From Caldovatus sediminis (GTDB lineage Bacteria > Pseudomonadota > Alphaproteobacteria > Acetobacterales > Acetobacteraceae): a stretch of DNA of 64,000 bases. The DNA is taken from positions 1 through 64,000 of the forward strand of contig NZ_BMKS01000007.1 in assembly GCF_014644455.1 (NCBI RefSeq). Direction: 5' to 3'. The translations under genes were made by a program, and so were the position numbers. Shown in pieces: positions 47,350 to 56,098 of the stretch. The notes beneath the pieces are model-generated. The model was not told the DNA's origin. It made no database searches and saw only the letters and a program-made list of their open reading frames with translations. Within the stretch, counting starts at the first letter, position 1. Every line of letters begins with the position of its first letter.

Positions 47350-49274
47350 GGACGGCCGAGGCGGCGCCCGACACCCTGCCGAAGCTCTTGGTCCGCAACG
47401 CGCGCGCGCACCCGGAGGAAGTGGCGCTGCGCGAGAAGGAGTTCGGCATCTGGCGCAGCATCACCTGGGCGCAGTACGAGGCGCGCACCCGCGCCATCGC
47501 GCTCGGCCTGCACGGCCTCGGCCTCGGGCGCGGCGACGTGGTGGCGCTGATCGGCGACAACCGGCCCGACTGGGTGATGGGCGAGATCGCGGCCCACGCG
47601 CTGGGGGCGCGCTCGCTCGGCATCTACCGCGACGCGCTCGACGACGAGGTGGCCTACCTGCTGGAGTTCAGCGGCGCCAGGGCGGTGATCGCCGAGGACG
47701 AGGAGCAGGTGGACAAGCTCCTCAACGTCTCCGACCGCGTGCCGGCGCTGCGCCACATCGTCTATTGCGACCCGCGCGGCATGCGGAAGTACGCCGACCC
47801 CCGCCTCGTGCCGATGGGCGCGCTGGTCGAGCGCGGCGAGGCGCTGGCGCGCGAGCGGCCCGCGCTGTGGGAGGAGCTGGTCGCGGCGACCGACGGCGAG
47901 GAGGTGGCGATCCTCTGCACCACCTCCGGCACCACGGCGCGGCCGAAGCTCGCCATGCTGCAGGCGCGGGCGCTGATCCGGCACTGCGAGAGCTACCTCA
48001 GGGCCGATCCGAAGGGGCCGGAGGACGAGTACGTCTCCGTCCTGCCGCTGCCCTGGATCATGGAGCAGGTCTATGCCCTCGGCTGGGGCCTGATCGCGCG
48101 GATGAAGGTCAACTTCGTCGAGGAGCCCGAGACGACGATGGCCGACTTCCGCGAGATCGGCCCGACCTTCGTGCTGTTCGCGCCGCGCGTGTGGGAGGCG
48201 ATCGCGGCCGAGGTGCGCGCCAAGGTGATGGACGCCTCGCCGCTCAAGCAGCGGATGTTCGAGACCGGAATGCGGCTCGGCCTCGCGGCGCTGGACCGGG
48301 GGCGGCGATCGGCGGCGGCGGACGCGCTGCTGTTCCGCGCGCTGCGCGACCGGCTCGGGTTCAGCCGGCTGAAGTCCGCCGCGACCGGCGGCGCCGCGCT
48401 GGGTCCAGACACGTTCCGCTTCTTCCTCGCCATGGGCGTGCCGCTGCGCCAGCTCTACGGGCAGACCGAGCTGCTCGGCGCCTACACCATCCACCGGCCC
48501 GGCGAGGTGGACTTCGACACCGTCGGCGTGCCCTTCGACCCCTCGATCGAGATCCGCATCCACGAGCCCGACCAGAACGGCGTCGGCGAGATCGTGACGC
48601 GCCACCCCAACATGTTCGCCGGCTACCACGGCATGGCGGAGAACCCGGACCTGCGCGACGGCTGGCTGCACACCGGGGACGCCGGCTACTTCGGCAAGGG
48701 CGGGCACCTCGTCGTGATCGACCGCATCAAGGATATCGCGACGACGAGCCGCGGCGACCGCTTCTCGCCGCAGTACATCGAGAACAAGCTGAAGTTCTCG
48801 CCCTACGTGGCCGAGGCGGTGGTGCTCGGCGACGGGCGGCCGCACCTCGCGGCGATGATCTGCATCCGCTTCCCGATCGTCGCCAAGTGGGCGGAGCGCA
48901 ACCGCATCGCCTTCACCACCTACACCGACCTGTCGTCGAAGCCGCAGGTGCTGGAGCTGCTGCGGGAGGAGGTCCGTAAGGTGAACGCCTCGCTGCCGGA
49001 GCCGCAGCGCATCCGCGACTTCGTCCTGCTCTACAAGGAGCTCGACGCCGACGACGAGGAGCTGACGCGCACGCGCAAGATCCGCCGCGGGGTGATCGCG
49101 AAGAAGTACGGCGACATCATCGAGGCGCTCTACCGCGGCGACCGCGCCATTCCGGTGGACACGACGATCACCTTCCAGGACGGCACCAAGCAGCGGATCC
49201 GTACCACCCTCGCCGTGGTCTCCGCCGACGCCGGCGAGAGGGCGCCGGCGCCGCTTCCGATGGCGGCGGAGTAG
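47346..49274 (+). CDS. AMP-forming acyl-CoA ligase (long-chain type)
   Basis: A 642-residue member of the ANL superfamily that activates a carboxylic acid with ATP and CoA. Visible are the P-loop TTSGTTARPK, the adenine-site YGQTE, the GWLHTGDAGYF core motif, DRIKD in the hinge, and a C-terminal TRTRKIRRG where the catalytic lysine is expected. Length and the DTLPKLL start resemble FadD15-like long-chain ligases. It lies inside the transporter operon between livG and livH, which is common in loci for aromatic or fatty acid uptake. The substrate cannot be read from the sequence. Confidence 0.85.
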   Translation: MRTAEAAPDTLPKLLVRNARAHPEEVALREKEFGIWRSITWAQYEARTRAIALGLHGLGLGRGDVVALIGDNRPDWVMGEIAAHALGARSLGIYRDALDDEVAYLLEFSGARAVIAEDEEQVDKLLNVSDRVPALRHIVYCDPRGMRKYADPRLVPMGALVERGEALARERPALWEELVAATDGEEVAILCTTSGTTARPKLAMLQARALIRHCESYLRADPKGPEDEYVSVLPLPWIMEQVYALGWGLIARMKVNFVEEPETTMADFREIGPTFVLFAPRVWEAIAAEVRAKVMDASPLKQRMFETGMRLGLAALDRGRRSAAADALLFRALRDRLGFSRLKSAATGGAALGPDTFRFFLAMGVPLRQLYGQTELLGAYTIHRPGEVDFDTVGVPFDPSIEIRIHEPDQNGVGEIVTRHPNMFAGYHGMAENPDLRDGWLHTGDAGYFGKGGHLVVIDRIKDIATTSRGDRFSPQYIENKLKFSPYVAEAVVLGDGRPHLAAMICIRFPIVAKWAERNRIAFTTYTDLSSKPQVLELLREEVRKVNASLPEPQRIRDFVLLYKELDADDEELTRTRKIRRGVIAKKYGDIIEALYRGDRAIPVDTTITFQDGTKQRIRTTLAVVSADAGERAPAPLPMAAE

Positions 49275-49281
49275 GGGTGCG

Positions 49282-50175
49282 ATGGAACTCGGCTTTTTCC
49301 TGCAGCTCCTTCTGAACGGGCTGATCGTCGGCGCGCTCTACGGCGTGGTGGCGATGAGCTTCGTGCTGATCTACAAGGCCTCGCAGGTGGTGAACTTCGC
49401 GCAGGGCGAGTTCCTGCTGGTCGGCGCCTGGGTGTGCTGGTGGCTGCTCACCGCCTGGCAGCTCCCGTTCTGGGCGGGATTCCTCGTCACCCTCGCCTTC
49501 ATGACGGCGTTCGGCGTCATTCTTCAGGTCGTCGTGCTGCGGCCGCTGATCGGGGAGCCGGTGATCAGCGTCATCATGGTCACGATCGGCCTTTCGATCT
49601 TCTTCCAGGCGCTGATGAAGTGGATGTTCGGCGTCTTCGCTCAGCCCTTCCCCTCGATCTTCGCGGCGGACCAGGTGCGGGTGCTGGGGCTCGAGGTGCA
49701 GAGCGTCTATCTGCTCTCGCTTGCCATCTCGGTGGCGATCATGCTCGGCTTCTGGTGGTTCTTCACCTACTCGAAGCACGGCCTCGCGATGCGCGCCACC
49801 GCCTTCGACCAGCAGGTGGCGGCCTCGCTCGGCGTCTCGGTCCCCCGCGTCTTCGCCATGTCCTGGGCGATCTCGGCGGTGGTCTCGGCGGTGGCGGGCG
49901 TGGTGGTGGGGGTGGTGAACGGCGTCTCCTCCGCGCTCTCCTTCTACGGCATCAAGGTGTTTCCGGCGGTGATCCTGGGCGGGCTCGACTCGATCGTCGG
50001 CGCCGTGCTCGGCGGGCTGATCGTCGGCGTGCTGGAGAACGTGGCGCAGTGGCTGGACGCCGAGGTGCTGAACTGGGGCAACATGTACCAGATCGCACCC
50101 TTCTACGCGCTGATCCTGATCCTGCTGATCAAGCCCTACGGCCTGTTCGGCACCGAGGCCATCGAGCGGGTGTGA
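49282..50175 (+). CDS. livH: Liv-type ABC transporter permease, LivH
   Basis: A 297-residue integral membrane permease with about eight helices of the LivH family: QLLLNGLIVGALYGVVAMSFVLIYKAS at the N terminus, NFAQGEFLLVGAW, the cytoplasmic GLAMRATAFDQQVAASLG coupling loop, and ILGGLDSIVGAVLGGLIVG near the end. It forms the transmembrane pore with LivM. The gene starts seven bases after the CoA-ligase stop, and livM follows after 16 bases. Confidence 0.9.
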   Translation: MELGFFLQLLLNGLIVGALYGVVAMSFVLIYKASQVVNFAQGEFLLVGAWVCWWLLTAWQLPFWAGFLVTLAFMTAFGVILQVVVLRPLIGEPVISVIMVTIGLSIFFQALMKWMFGVFAQPFPSIFAADQVRVLGLEVQSVYLLSLAISVAIMLGFWWFFTYSKHGLAMRATAFDQQVAASLGVSVPRVFAMSWAISAVVSAVAGVVVGVVNGVSSALSFYGIKVFPAVILGGLDSIVGAVLGGLIVGVLENVAQWLDAEVLNWGNMYQIAPFYALILILLIKPYGLFGTEAIERV

Positions 50176-50191
50176 GGGGGACGCCGCGGCC

Positions 50192-51259
50192 ATGGCCGTG
50201 ATGACGCCGGCGGGCGACTACCGCACCACCTACCGGGAGGACATGACGATCTTCCCGACGCTCGGCAGCCGCGTGGCGCTGTGGGCGGGGATCGCGCTGC
50301 TCTGCCTCGCGCCGCTGGTGCTCGACCGCTATCTGCTGCACCTGCTGATCAACATCGGCTTCCTCGGCATCGCCGCGCTCGGCCTCAACATCCTGGTCGG
50401 CTTCACCGGGCAGATTTCGATCGGGCATGCCGCCTTCTTCGGCTTCGGCGCCTTCGCCTCGGCCTGGCTGCACGACGTGCTGCACGTGCCGGTCGCGCTC
50501 GCGATTCCGCTCGCCGGGCTGATGACGGCGATGGTCGGGCTCGTCTTCGGCGCGCCGGCGGCGCGGCTCAAGGGCCTCTACCTCGCCATCGCGACGCTCG
50601 CGGCGCAGTTCATCCTGGAGGACTTCTTCGCCCGCGCGCAGTGGTTCACCGGCGGCGTGGCAGGGCGCGTGACCGAGCCCTTCGGCCTGTTCGGCATCGC
50701 CTTCGACCGGGACGAGACCTATTTCTACGTCGTGCTGGCCTTCGTCGTCGTGATGTTCCTCGGCGCGGCCAACCTGATGCGCACGCGCGACGGGCGGGCG
50801 CTGGTCGCGGTGCGCGACCACTACCTCAGCGCCGAGATGATGGGCATCAACCTCGCCTACTACCGGACGCTGAGCTTCGGCATCGCGAGCTTCTACGCCG
50901 GCATCGGCGGCGCGCTCTACGCCCACTACCTGCTGTTCGTGAGCGTCGAGGCGTTCAACATCCTGTTCTCCATCCAGTTCCTCGGCATGGTCATCATCGG
51001 CGGCCTCGGCAGCGTCATGGGCAGCCTGATGGGCGCCGCCTTCATGGTGCTGCTGCCGGAGGTGGTGCAGGGCCTCGCCAACCTGCTCGCCGGCAGCCCG
51101 ATCGACCGCGCGCTGAGGCTCGGCGCCTCGATCAGCTATCTCCGCGAGATGGTGATCGGCGCCGCGATCATCCTGTTCCTGATGTTCGAGCCGGACGGCC
51201 TCGCGCACCGCTGGCGGCTGATCAAGGCCTACTGGAAGCTCTACCCCTACTCGCACTGA
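50192..51259 (+). CDS. livM: Liv-type ABC transporter permease, LivM
   Basis: A 355-residue partner permease. It has an N-terminal cytoplasmic lead of about 30 residues, the family core LGLNILVGFTGQISIGHAAFFGFGA, RLKGLYLAIATLAAQF, the RDGRALVAVRDHYLSAEMMGIN coupling loop and a GGLGSVMGSLMGAAF helix. It completes the channel with LivH. The binding-protein gene follows after 20 bases with a strong ribosome-binding site, fitting the high expression expected of a periplasmic receptor. Confidence 0.9.
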   Translation: MAVMTPAGDYRTTYREDMTIFPTLGSRVALWAGIALLCLAPLVLDRYLLHLLINIGFLGIAALGLNILVGFTGQISIGHAAFFGFGAFASAWLHDVLHVPVALAIPLAGLMTAMVGLVFGAPAARLKGLYLAIATLAAQFILEDFFARAQWFTGGVAGRVTEPFGLFGIAFDRDETYFYVVLAFVVVMFLGAANLMRTRDGRALVAVRDHYLSAEMMGINLAYYRTLSFGIASFYAGIGGALYAHYLLFVSVEAFNILFSIQFLGMVIIGGLGSVMGSLMGAAFMVLLPEVVQGLANLLAGSPIDRALRLGASISYLREMVIGAAIILFLMFEPDGLAHRWRLIKAYWKLYPYSH

Positions 51260-51279
51260 CCTCGGGAGGAGACATGGCG

Positions 51280-52569
51280 ATGAGCATCAAGCGGACCGTC
51301 CTCGGGCTTGCGGTCGCGGGCGGCTTCGCGCTGCCGGCCGCGGCCCAGCCGATCCCGGTCGGGCACCTGATGGACAATTCGGGCGCCACCTCCGACGTCG
51401 GCGTGCCCTACGGGCAGGGGGTCGCCGACGCGCTGGCCTGGGTGAACGCCACCCGCAACGGGGTCAACGGGCGCCGGCTGAACGTCCTCGGCTTCGACTA
51501 CGGCTACCAGGCGCCGCGCGCCGTCGCCCAGTACCAGGCCTGGGTGAACCGCGAGCGCGTGGTCGCCATCCAGGGCTGGGGCACGGCGGACACCGAGGCG
51601 CTGGTGCGCTTCGTCACCCGCGACCGCATCCCCTACATCTCCGCCTCCTACTCCGCCGCGCTGACCGACGCCGCCGGGCGCTCCGGCCGCCAGGGCGTCG
51701 AGGCCGCGCCGTTCAATTTCTTCTACGGCCCGTCCTACTCCGACGCCCTGCGCGGCATGCTGCAGTGGGCGAAGCAGGACTGGGAACGCCGCGGCCAGCA
51801 GGGCCGGCCGCGCTACGTGCACATGGGCGCCAACCATCCCTATCCGAACTCGCCGAAGGAGGCGGGCGAGACGCTGGCGCGCGAGCTCGGCTTCGAGGTG
51901 CTGCCGGCGATTCAGTTCGCGCTCACCCCCGGCGACTATACGGCGCAGTGCCTGACGCTCCGCAACCAGGGCGCCCATTACGCCTATCTCGGCAACACCG
52001 CGGGCTCCAACATCTCGGTCCTGCGCGCCTGTCAGACGGCGGGGGTGCAGGTGCAGTTCCTCGGCAATGTCTGGGGAATGGACGAGAACGCGATGAAGGC
52101 CGCCGGCACCGCGGCGAACGGCGTCGTCTTCCCGGTGCGCACCGCCGTCGTCTGGGGCCAGGACGCGCCGGGGATGCAGACGGTGCGCCAGATCAGCCGG
52201 CAGTCGGACCAGGCCGGCACCGCCTACCGTCCCGTGCACTACCTGGCCGGCGTCTGCTCCGCCATGCTGATGGTGGAGGCGATGGAGACCGCCGCGCAGA
52301 ACGGCGGCGAGGTCTCCGGCCCGCGCATCCGCGACGGCTTCTACGCGCGCCAGAACTGGGTCCCGCGCGGCCTCGAGGGCGTCTGCGTCCCGGTGACCTA
52401 CACGGCGGATGACCACCGCGGCACGATGCGCGTCGCGCTCTACCGCGCCGTCGTCACCGGCGACACCGCGCAGGGCTCGGTGGCCGACCTGATGCGCGCC
52501 GGCACCATGCGGATCGAGCCGGTGGCGACCATCGAGCTCGAGCGGCGCCGCGACTGGCTCGGCTGGTGA
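51280..52569 (+). CDS. Liv-type ABC transporter substrate-binding protein
   Basis: A 429-residue periplasmic receptor of the LivJ/Peripla_BP_6 family. The Sec signal (IKRTVLGLAVAGGFALPAAAQ) is followed by VGHLMDNSGATSDVGVPYGQGVADALAW and NRERVVAIQGWGTADTEAL, and later by YVHMGANHPYPNSPKEAGE. It is the specificity component of the importer. ATG at 51280 is preferred because GGAGGAG ends eight bases before it; ATG at 51274 is an in-frame alternative too close to that site. The length, over 400 residues, and its setting beside two CoA ligases resemble receptors for aromatic or aliphatic acids more than LivJ for leucine. Confidence 0.85.
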   Translation: MSIKRTVLGLAVAGGFALPAAAQPIPVGHLMDNSGATSDVGVPYGQGVADALAWVNATRNGVNGRRLNVLGFDYGYQAPRAVAQYQAWVNRERVVAIQGWGTADTEALVRFVTRDRIPYISASYSAALTDAAGRSGRQGVEAAPFNFFYGPSYSDALRGMLQWAKQDWERRGQQGRPRYVHMGANHPYPNSPKEAGETLARELGFEVLPAIQFALTPGDYTAQCLTLRNQGAHYAYLGNTAGSNISVLRACQTAGVQVQFLGNVWGMDENAMKAAGTAANGVVFPVRTAVVWGQDAPGMQTVRQISRQSDQAGTAYRPVHYLAGVCSAMLMVEAMETAAQNGGEVSGPRIRDGFYARQNWVPRGLEGVCVPVTYTADDHRGTMRVALYRAVVTGDTAQGSVADLMRAGTMRIEPVATIELERRRDWLGW

Positions 52570-53420
52570 GCGCCACCGCGCCCGATGCCGCCGCCGCGCC
52601 GCCGTCGGGCGCCCCGCGCCCGGCGGCGGCCGAGCCGCTGCTCGCGGTGAACAACATCGAGGTGGTGTACAACGACGTCATCCTGGTGCTGCGCGGCCTC
52701 TCGCTCGCCGTCCCGCAGGGGGAGATCGTCGCCCTGCTCGGCGCCAACGGCGCCGGCAAGTCCACCACGCTCAAGGCGATCTCCGGCCTGCTGCGGACCG
52801 AGGAGGGGGAGGTCACGCGCGGCGACATCCGCTTCGCCGGCGAGCGCATCGACGGCGCCGAGCCGCACGAGATCGTGCGCAAGGGCATCTTCCAGGTGAT
52901 GGAGGGCCGGCGCATCGTCGCCGACATGACGCCGGTCGAGAACCTCCGCCTCGGCGCCTTCACCCGCTCCGACGCCGAGGTGAGGCGCGACATCGAGATG
53001 GTGTTCGAGTACTTCCCGCGCCTGAAGGAACGCACCGGCCTCGCCGGCTACCTCTCCGGCGGGGAGCAGCAGATGCTCGCGATCGGGCGCGCGCTGATGG
53101 CGCGGCCGAAGCTGATCCTGATGGACGAGCCCTCGATGGGCCTCTCGCCGCTCCTGGTGAAGGAGGTGTTCGGCATCATCCGCCGCCTCAACCGCGAGCT
53201 CGGCATCACCATCCTGCTCGTCGAGCAGAACGCGCGCATGGCGCTCTCGGTCGCGGGCTACGGCTACGTCATGGAGCAGGGCAAGGTGGTGCTGGACGGC
53301 ACGGCGGAGCAGCTCGCGAACAACGAGGACGTGAAGGAGTTCTACCTCGGCGGCCACGGGGCGGAGCGCAAGTCGTTCAGGAACCTGAAGTCCTACAAGC
53401 GGCGGAAGCGCTGGCTGTGA
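52566..53420 (+). CDS. livF: Liv-type ABC transporter ATP-binding protein, LivF
   Basis: A 284-residue ATPase of the LivF family: NNIEVVYNDVILVLRGLSL lead-in, Walker A LGANGAGKST, Q-loop FQVMEGRRI, signature LSGGEQQMLAIGRAL, Walker B LILMDEPSMGLSPLLV and the switch His replaced by Gln in VEQNARMAL as is normal for LivF. Its GTG start overlaps the binding-protein stop and its own stop overlaps the PaaK-like gene (GTGA at both ends), tying receptor, ATPase and ligase into one translational unit. The N terminus has an extra Ala/Pro-rich stretch of about 25 residues. Confidence 0.9.
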   Translation: MSATAPDAAAAPPSGAPRPAAAEPLLAVNNIEVVYNDVILVLRGLSLAVPQGEIVALLGANGAGKSTTLKAISGLLRTEEGEVTRGDIRFAGERIDGAEPHEIVRKGIFQVMEGRRIVADMTPVENLRLGAFTRSDAEVRRDIEMVFEYFPRLKERTGLAGYLSGGEQQMLAIGRALMARPKLILMDEPSMGLSPLLVKEVFGIIRRLNRELGITILLVEQNARMALSVAGYGYVMEQGKVVLDGTAEQLANNEDVKEFYLGGHGAERKSFRNLKSYKRRKRWL

Positions 53421-54652
53421 GCGGATTCTTCGACGCCCTGGAAACCCGCAGCGCGGACGAGCGCGCGGCGGCGCTGCGCCAGGCGCTGCCGCGCCAGGTC
53501 GCGCACGCCAGGGCGAACGCGCCGCACTACGCGGCGCTGCTCGCGGACGTGGATCCGGCGGAGATCACCGGCACCGCCGCGCTCGCGCGCCTGCCGGTGA
53601 CGCGCAAGTCCGATCTGATCGCGCGCCAGGCCGAGGCGCCGCCCTTCGGCGGCGTGGTGGCGACGCCGATGGCGCGCCTCGCCCGCGTCTTCGCCTCGCC
53701 CGGCCCGATCTACGAGCCGGAGGGGGACACGCCCGACTACTGGCGCTACGCCCGCGCGCTGTTCGCGACCGGCCTGCGCGCCGGGGAGCTGCTGCACAAC
53801 TGCTTCGCCTACCACTTCACGCCCGCGGGCATGATGCTGGAAGGGGGCGCCCGCGCCCTCGGCTGCCCGGTCTTCCCCGCCGGCACCGGCAACACGGAGA
53901 TGCAGGCGCGGGCCGCGGCGCATCTCCGCCCGCGCTGCTATTCCGGCACGCCGGACTTCCTCAAGACCATCCTGGAGAAGGGCGACGAGCTCGGCCTCGA
54001 CCTCTCCTCGATCCGCATCGGCCACGTCACCGCCGGCCCCTACCTGCCGAGCCTGCGCGCATGGTACGCGGCGCGCGGCCTGACCGTGCTGCAGTCCTAC
54101 GGCACCGCCGACCTCGGCCTGATCGCCTACGAGTCCGAGGCGCGCGAGGGCATGATCGCGGACGAGGGCGTGGTGGTGGAGATCGTCCGCCCCGGCACCG
54201 GCGATCCCGTTCCGGAGGGCGAGGTGGGCGAGGTCGTCGTCACCACCCTCAACCCGCACCACCCGCTGATCCGCTTCGCCACCGGCGATCTCTCGGCGGT
54301 GCTGCCGGGCGTCTCGCCCTGCGGGCGGACCAACCTGCGCATCCGCGGCTGGATGGGCCGCGCCGACCAGGCGACGAAGGTGCGCGGCCTGTTCGTCCGC
54401 CCGGAGCAGGTGGCCGAGATCCTGCGCGCCCATCCCGCCGTGCGGCGCGCGCGCCTCGTCGTCGCGCTCGCGGGCGAGCGCGACGCGATGACGCTGCGCG
54501 CCGAGGCCGCTTCCGCCGATCCCGGCCTCGCCGAGAGCCTCGCCCGCGCCCTGCAATCCGTGACGAAGCTGCGCGGCGCGGTGGAGCTGGTGCCGCCGGG
54601 CACGCTGCCCAACGACGGCAAGGTGATCGAGGACACGCGCCCCATCGGGTGA
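53417..54652 (+). CDS. phenylacetate-CoA ligase-like adenylate-forming enzyme
   Basis: A 411-residue AMP-forming ligase of the PaaK type: RLPVTRKSDLI near the start, a YHFTPAGMMLEGG region, GTPDFLKTILEKG, LQSYGTADLGLIAYE in the adenine site, TGDLSAVLPG and the C-terminal domain beginning RGLFVRPEQVAEIL. Many PaaK relatives activate aryl-acetic or other aromatic acids, so an aromatic substrate is the first guess, not proven. It is the second CoA ligase in the transporter operon and is coupled to livF by GTGA. The next six bases lead into the stump of yet another acyl-CoA synthetase. Confidence 0.82.
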   Translation: MSGFFDALETRSADERAAALRQALPRQVAHARANAPHYAALLADVDPAEITGTAALARLPVTRKSDLIARQAEAPPFGGVVATPMARLARVFASPGPIYEPEGDTPDYWRYARALFATGLRAGELLHNCFAYHFTPAGMMLEGGARALGCPVFPAGTGNTEMQARAAAHLRPRCYSGTPDFLKTILEKGDELGLDLSSIRIGHVTAGPYLPSLRAWYAARGLTVLQSYGTADLGLIAYESEAREGMIADEGVVVEIVRPGTGDPVPEGEVGEVVVTTLNPHHPLIRFATGDLSAVLPGVSPCGRTNLRIRGWMGRADQATKVRGLFVRPEQVAEILRAHPAVRRARLVVALAGERDAMTLRAEAASADPGLAESLARALQSVTKLRGAVELVPPGTLPNDGKVIEDTRPIG

Positions 54653-54658
54653 CGACGA

Positions 54659-54777
54659 TGCTTCCGGAAGGCAGCCGCTACGAGGAGATCCGCGCCCGCT
54701 TCCGCTGGCGCGTGCCCGAACGCTACAACATCGGCGCCGATGCCTGCGACAGGTGGGCCGACGGCAGCGGCCGCGGT
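54659..54777 (+). pseudogene. 5' stump of an acyl-CoA synthetase gene
   Basis: Six bases after the PaaK-like stop, an ATG opens a reading frame that begins LPEGSRYEEIRARFRWRVPE followed by RYNIGADACDRWADGSGR. This is the N terminus typical of medium-chain AMP-forming acyl-CoA synthetases, whose next part would be the first ATP-binding strands. After about 39 codons the likeness ends abruptly and the remaining roughly 500 codons are missing. The break coincides with the edge of an IS630-family transposase remnant on the other strand, so an insertion followed by deletion probably removed the gene. It would have been the third ligase of the operon. Confidence 0.7.
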
Positions 54778-55140
54778 TGGCGATGTCGTTGCGGCATGCC
54801 TCTGGGCCGAGGGCGTCGCGAACGCAGGCGATGGCGTTCCAGGGACCGCCAACCGGCGCGGCGGGCTGCGGCGCCAGGCAGCGCCGCCCGCTTGGCGAAG
54901 GTCTGCGCGATCGGGTTCGGATCCGGGCCGCAGGGCGGCGGCGAGGCAGGCGCGCGCCGGCCGCCTTCGTCGCCTCGCGCCCCTCTTCACCATGGGGCTG
55001 CCAGGTCGCCGACCGCCACCGTGTCGCCGTGGCGCAAGCCCGGTGCGAGGAACTGCTCGACATGGGGCCGTTTCCCCCGGCGGTGCCCGCGGCAGCGGCC
55101 CCGGCGCACCGATCGCCGCGCCGGTTTGCGTTTCCGGACG
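54778..55140 (-). mobile_element. IS630-family transposase remnant (C-terminal part, inactive)
   Basis: Read on the minus strand with frame changes, conserved IS630/Tc1-like segments appear in the right order. HVEQFLAPGLRHGDTV corresponds to the usual YVEQ-LxPTLxPGD; next is a damaged GDLAAP where the catalytic VMDNL should be; then EATKAAGARL; then PPCGPDPNPIAQTFAKR for PPYSPDLNPIEQ-FAKLK (54889-54942); and finally WNAIACVRDALGPEACRNDIANRG. The catalytic Glu of NPIEQ has become Ala and an in-frame stop lies after GDLAAPW, so the element is dead. The upstream limit near 55140 is approximate and no terminal inverted repeats were identified. Confidence 0.65.
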
Positions 55141-55379
55141 TTTTCCGTCGTTTGCGATCGGCCCTGGCGTTCTGGCTTGGCCAGGGCGACGGAGAACTCG
55201 CGCCTTCGGGTCGGTCGGACCGACGCCACGGTAAGCGGCAGGACACCGAGTTCGGCAAGCCAATCCATGGCTTGGCGGAAGCTTTGCGGCGCGACCATCC
55301 GGCCGTGCGTGTCGTGACGGGCGCCGCTGCTGAACGCGTCCTGCGTCAGAGTCCAGGCGCCGTCCAGGCCGCCGCGGAT

Positions 55380-55403
55380 GCCTGCATAGTAGCCTGCATA
55401 GTA
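55380..55403. repeat. 12-bp tandem duplication
   Basis: GCCTGCATAGTA occurs twice head to tail (55380-55391 and 55392-55403). It lies in the gene-free stretch beyond the IS630 remnant, AT-richer than its surroundings. It may be a slippage duplication or part of another decayed reading frame; reading the minus strand gives a repeated Tyr-Tyr-Ala-Gly. Confidence 0.7.
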
Positions 55404-55600
55404 ACGGCGGCGCCTCCTCGGCAAGCCGAGAGGCGGCGCGCCCGCCGCCCAGTGCCCGCGGGCGCGCCGCGCTCCGCGGCTCCCGGCCTGCCCGGCGCGT
55501 GCCCGCCCGAAACGCGGCTCGCCCGGCCGGCTCCACGGGGAGGCGCGGGGCGCGCCTGCGACTGTTCCCGGCCCGCGCGATCGGCGCAGCGGCACCGGAA

Positions 55601-56065
55601 TCAGCGGCGCGGCGGAGCGCTGCGCAGGGGATGGCGGAACAGCAATCCGGCGCGGCGCAGGGCGAGGCCGATCCGGATCAGCGTCGGCAGCACGGCGTAG
55701 GCGGGAAACGGCGGCAGCCAGCGGGCGAGCGCCGCCAGCGCCTCGCCGCGCGTGCCGCGCTGGGCGAGGGCGCAGGCGAGCAGGAGCTCGGCCTCCTCCG
55801 GACATAACCGCGGGCAGAGCGGGCTGCCGAGGGCCGGCGGCTGGCCGGCCTCCGCCAGCGAGCGCAGCAGGAGATCGAGCGGGGCGGCGGCGGCCTCGGC
55901 GTTTTCGGCGGCGAGGAGCAGGCGCAGCCCGGGCAGGGGCGGGGCGCCGCGCGCGGCCTCGCATCCCCAGCGGCGCAGCGCCTCGGCGAGCAGCCGTTCC
56001 GCAGCCGGGAGTTCGTCCAGCGGGGCTGCGGTCCATGACCGGGCGGGGAGGCCGTAGCTCGCCAT
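55601..56065 (-). CDS. hypothetical protein preceded by a Fur-type box
   Basis: A 154-residue protein of no recognised family. It is Ala/Leu-rich and helical in character, with repeated LLLA runs and a Cys-Pro-Arg-Leu-Cys-Pro segment mid-chain (residues about 85-90). There is no signal peptide; a C-terminal stretch (YAVLPTLIRIGLALRRAGLLF) is amphipathic to hydrophobic. ATG at 56065 is chosen over 56074 because GGAG sits nine bases before it. A TGCRAAT-N7-ATTYGCA palindrome lies 34 bases upstream of the start, so it is probably iron-regulated. It may be the first gene of an iron-related unit cut down by the neighbouring IS remnant. Confidence 0.55.
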   Translation of the reverse strand: MASYGLPARSWTAAPLDELPAAERLLAEALRRWGCEAARGAPPLPGLRLLLAAENAEAAAAPLDLLLRSLAEAGQPPALGSPLCPRLCPEEAELLLACALAQRGTRGEALAALARWLPPFPAYAVLPTLIRIGLALRRAGLLFRHPLRSAPPRR

Positions 56066-56098
56066 GCGGGGCATCTCCGTGGGGACGGCTCACGATAA

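Noticed and set aside
55160..55420. Protein-like minus-strand run around MVAPQSFRQAMDWLAELGVLP
   Set aside because: Somewhat protein-like and just beyond the IS630 remnant, but it could not be joined to the transposase or to another family, so it is not called a gene.
54753..55700. 315-residue plus-strand frame across the IS remnant
   Set aside because: Antisense to recognisable transposase segments, without its own domain.
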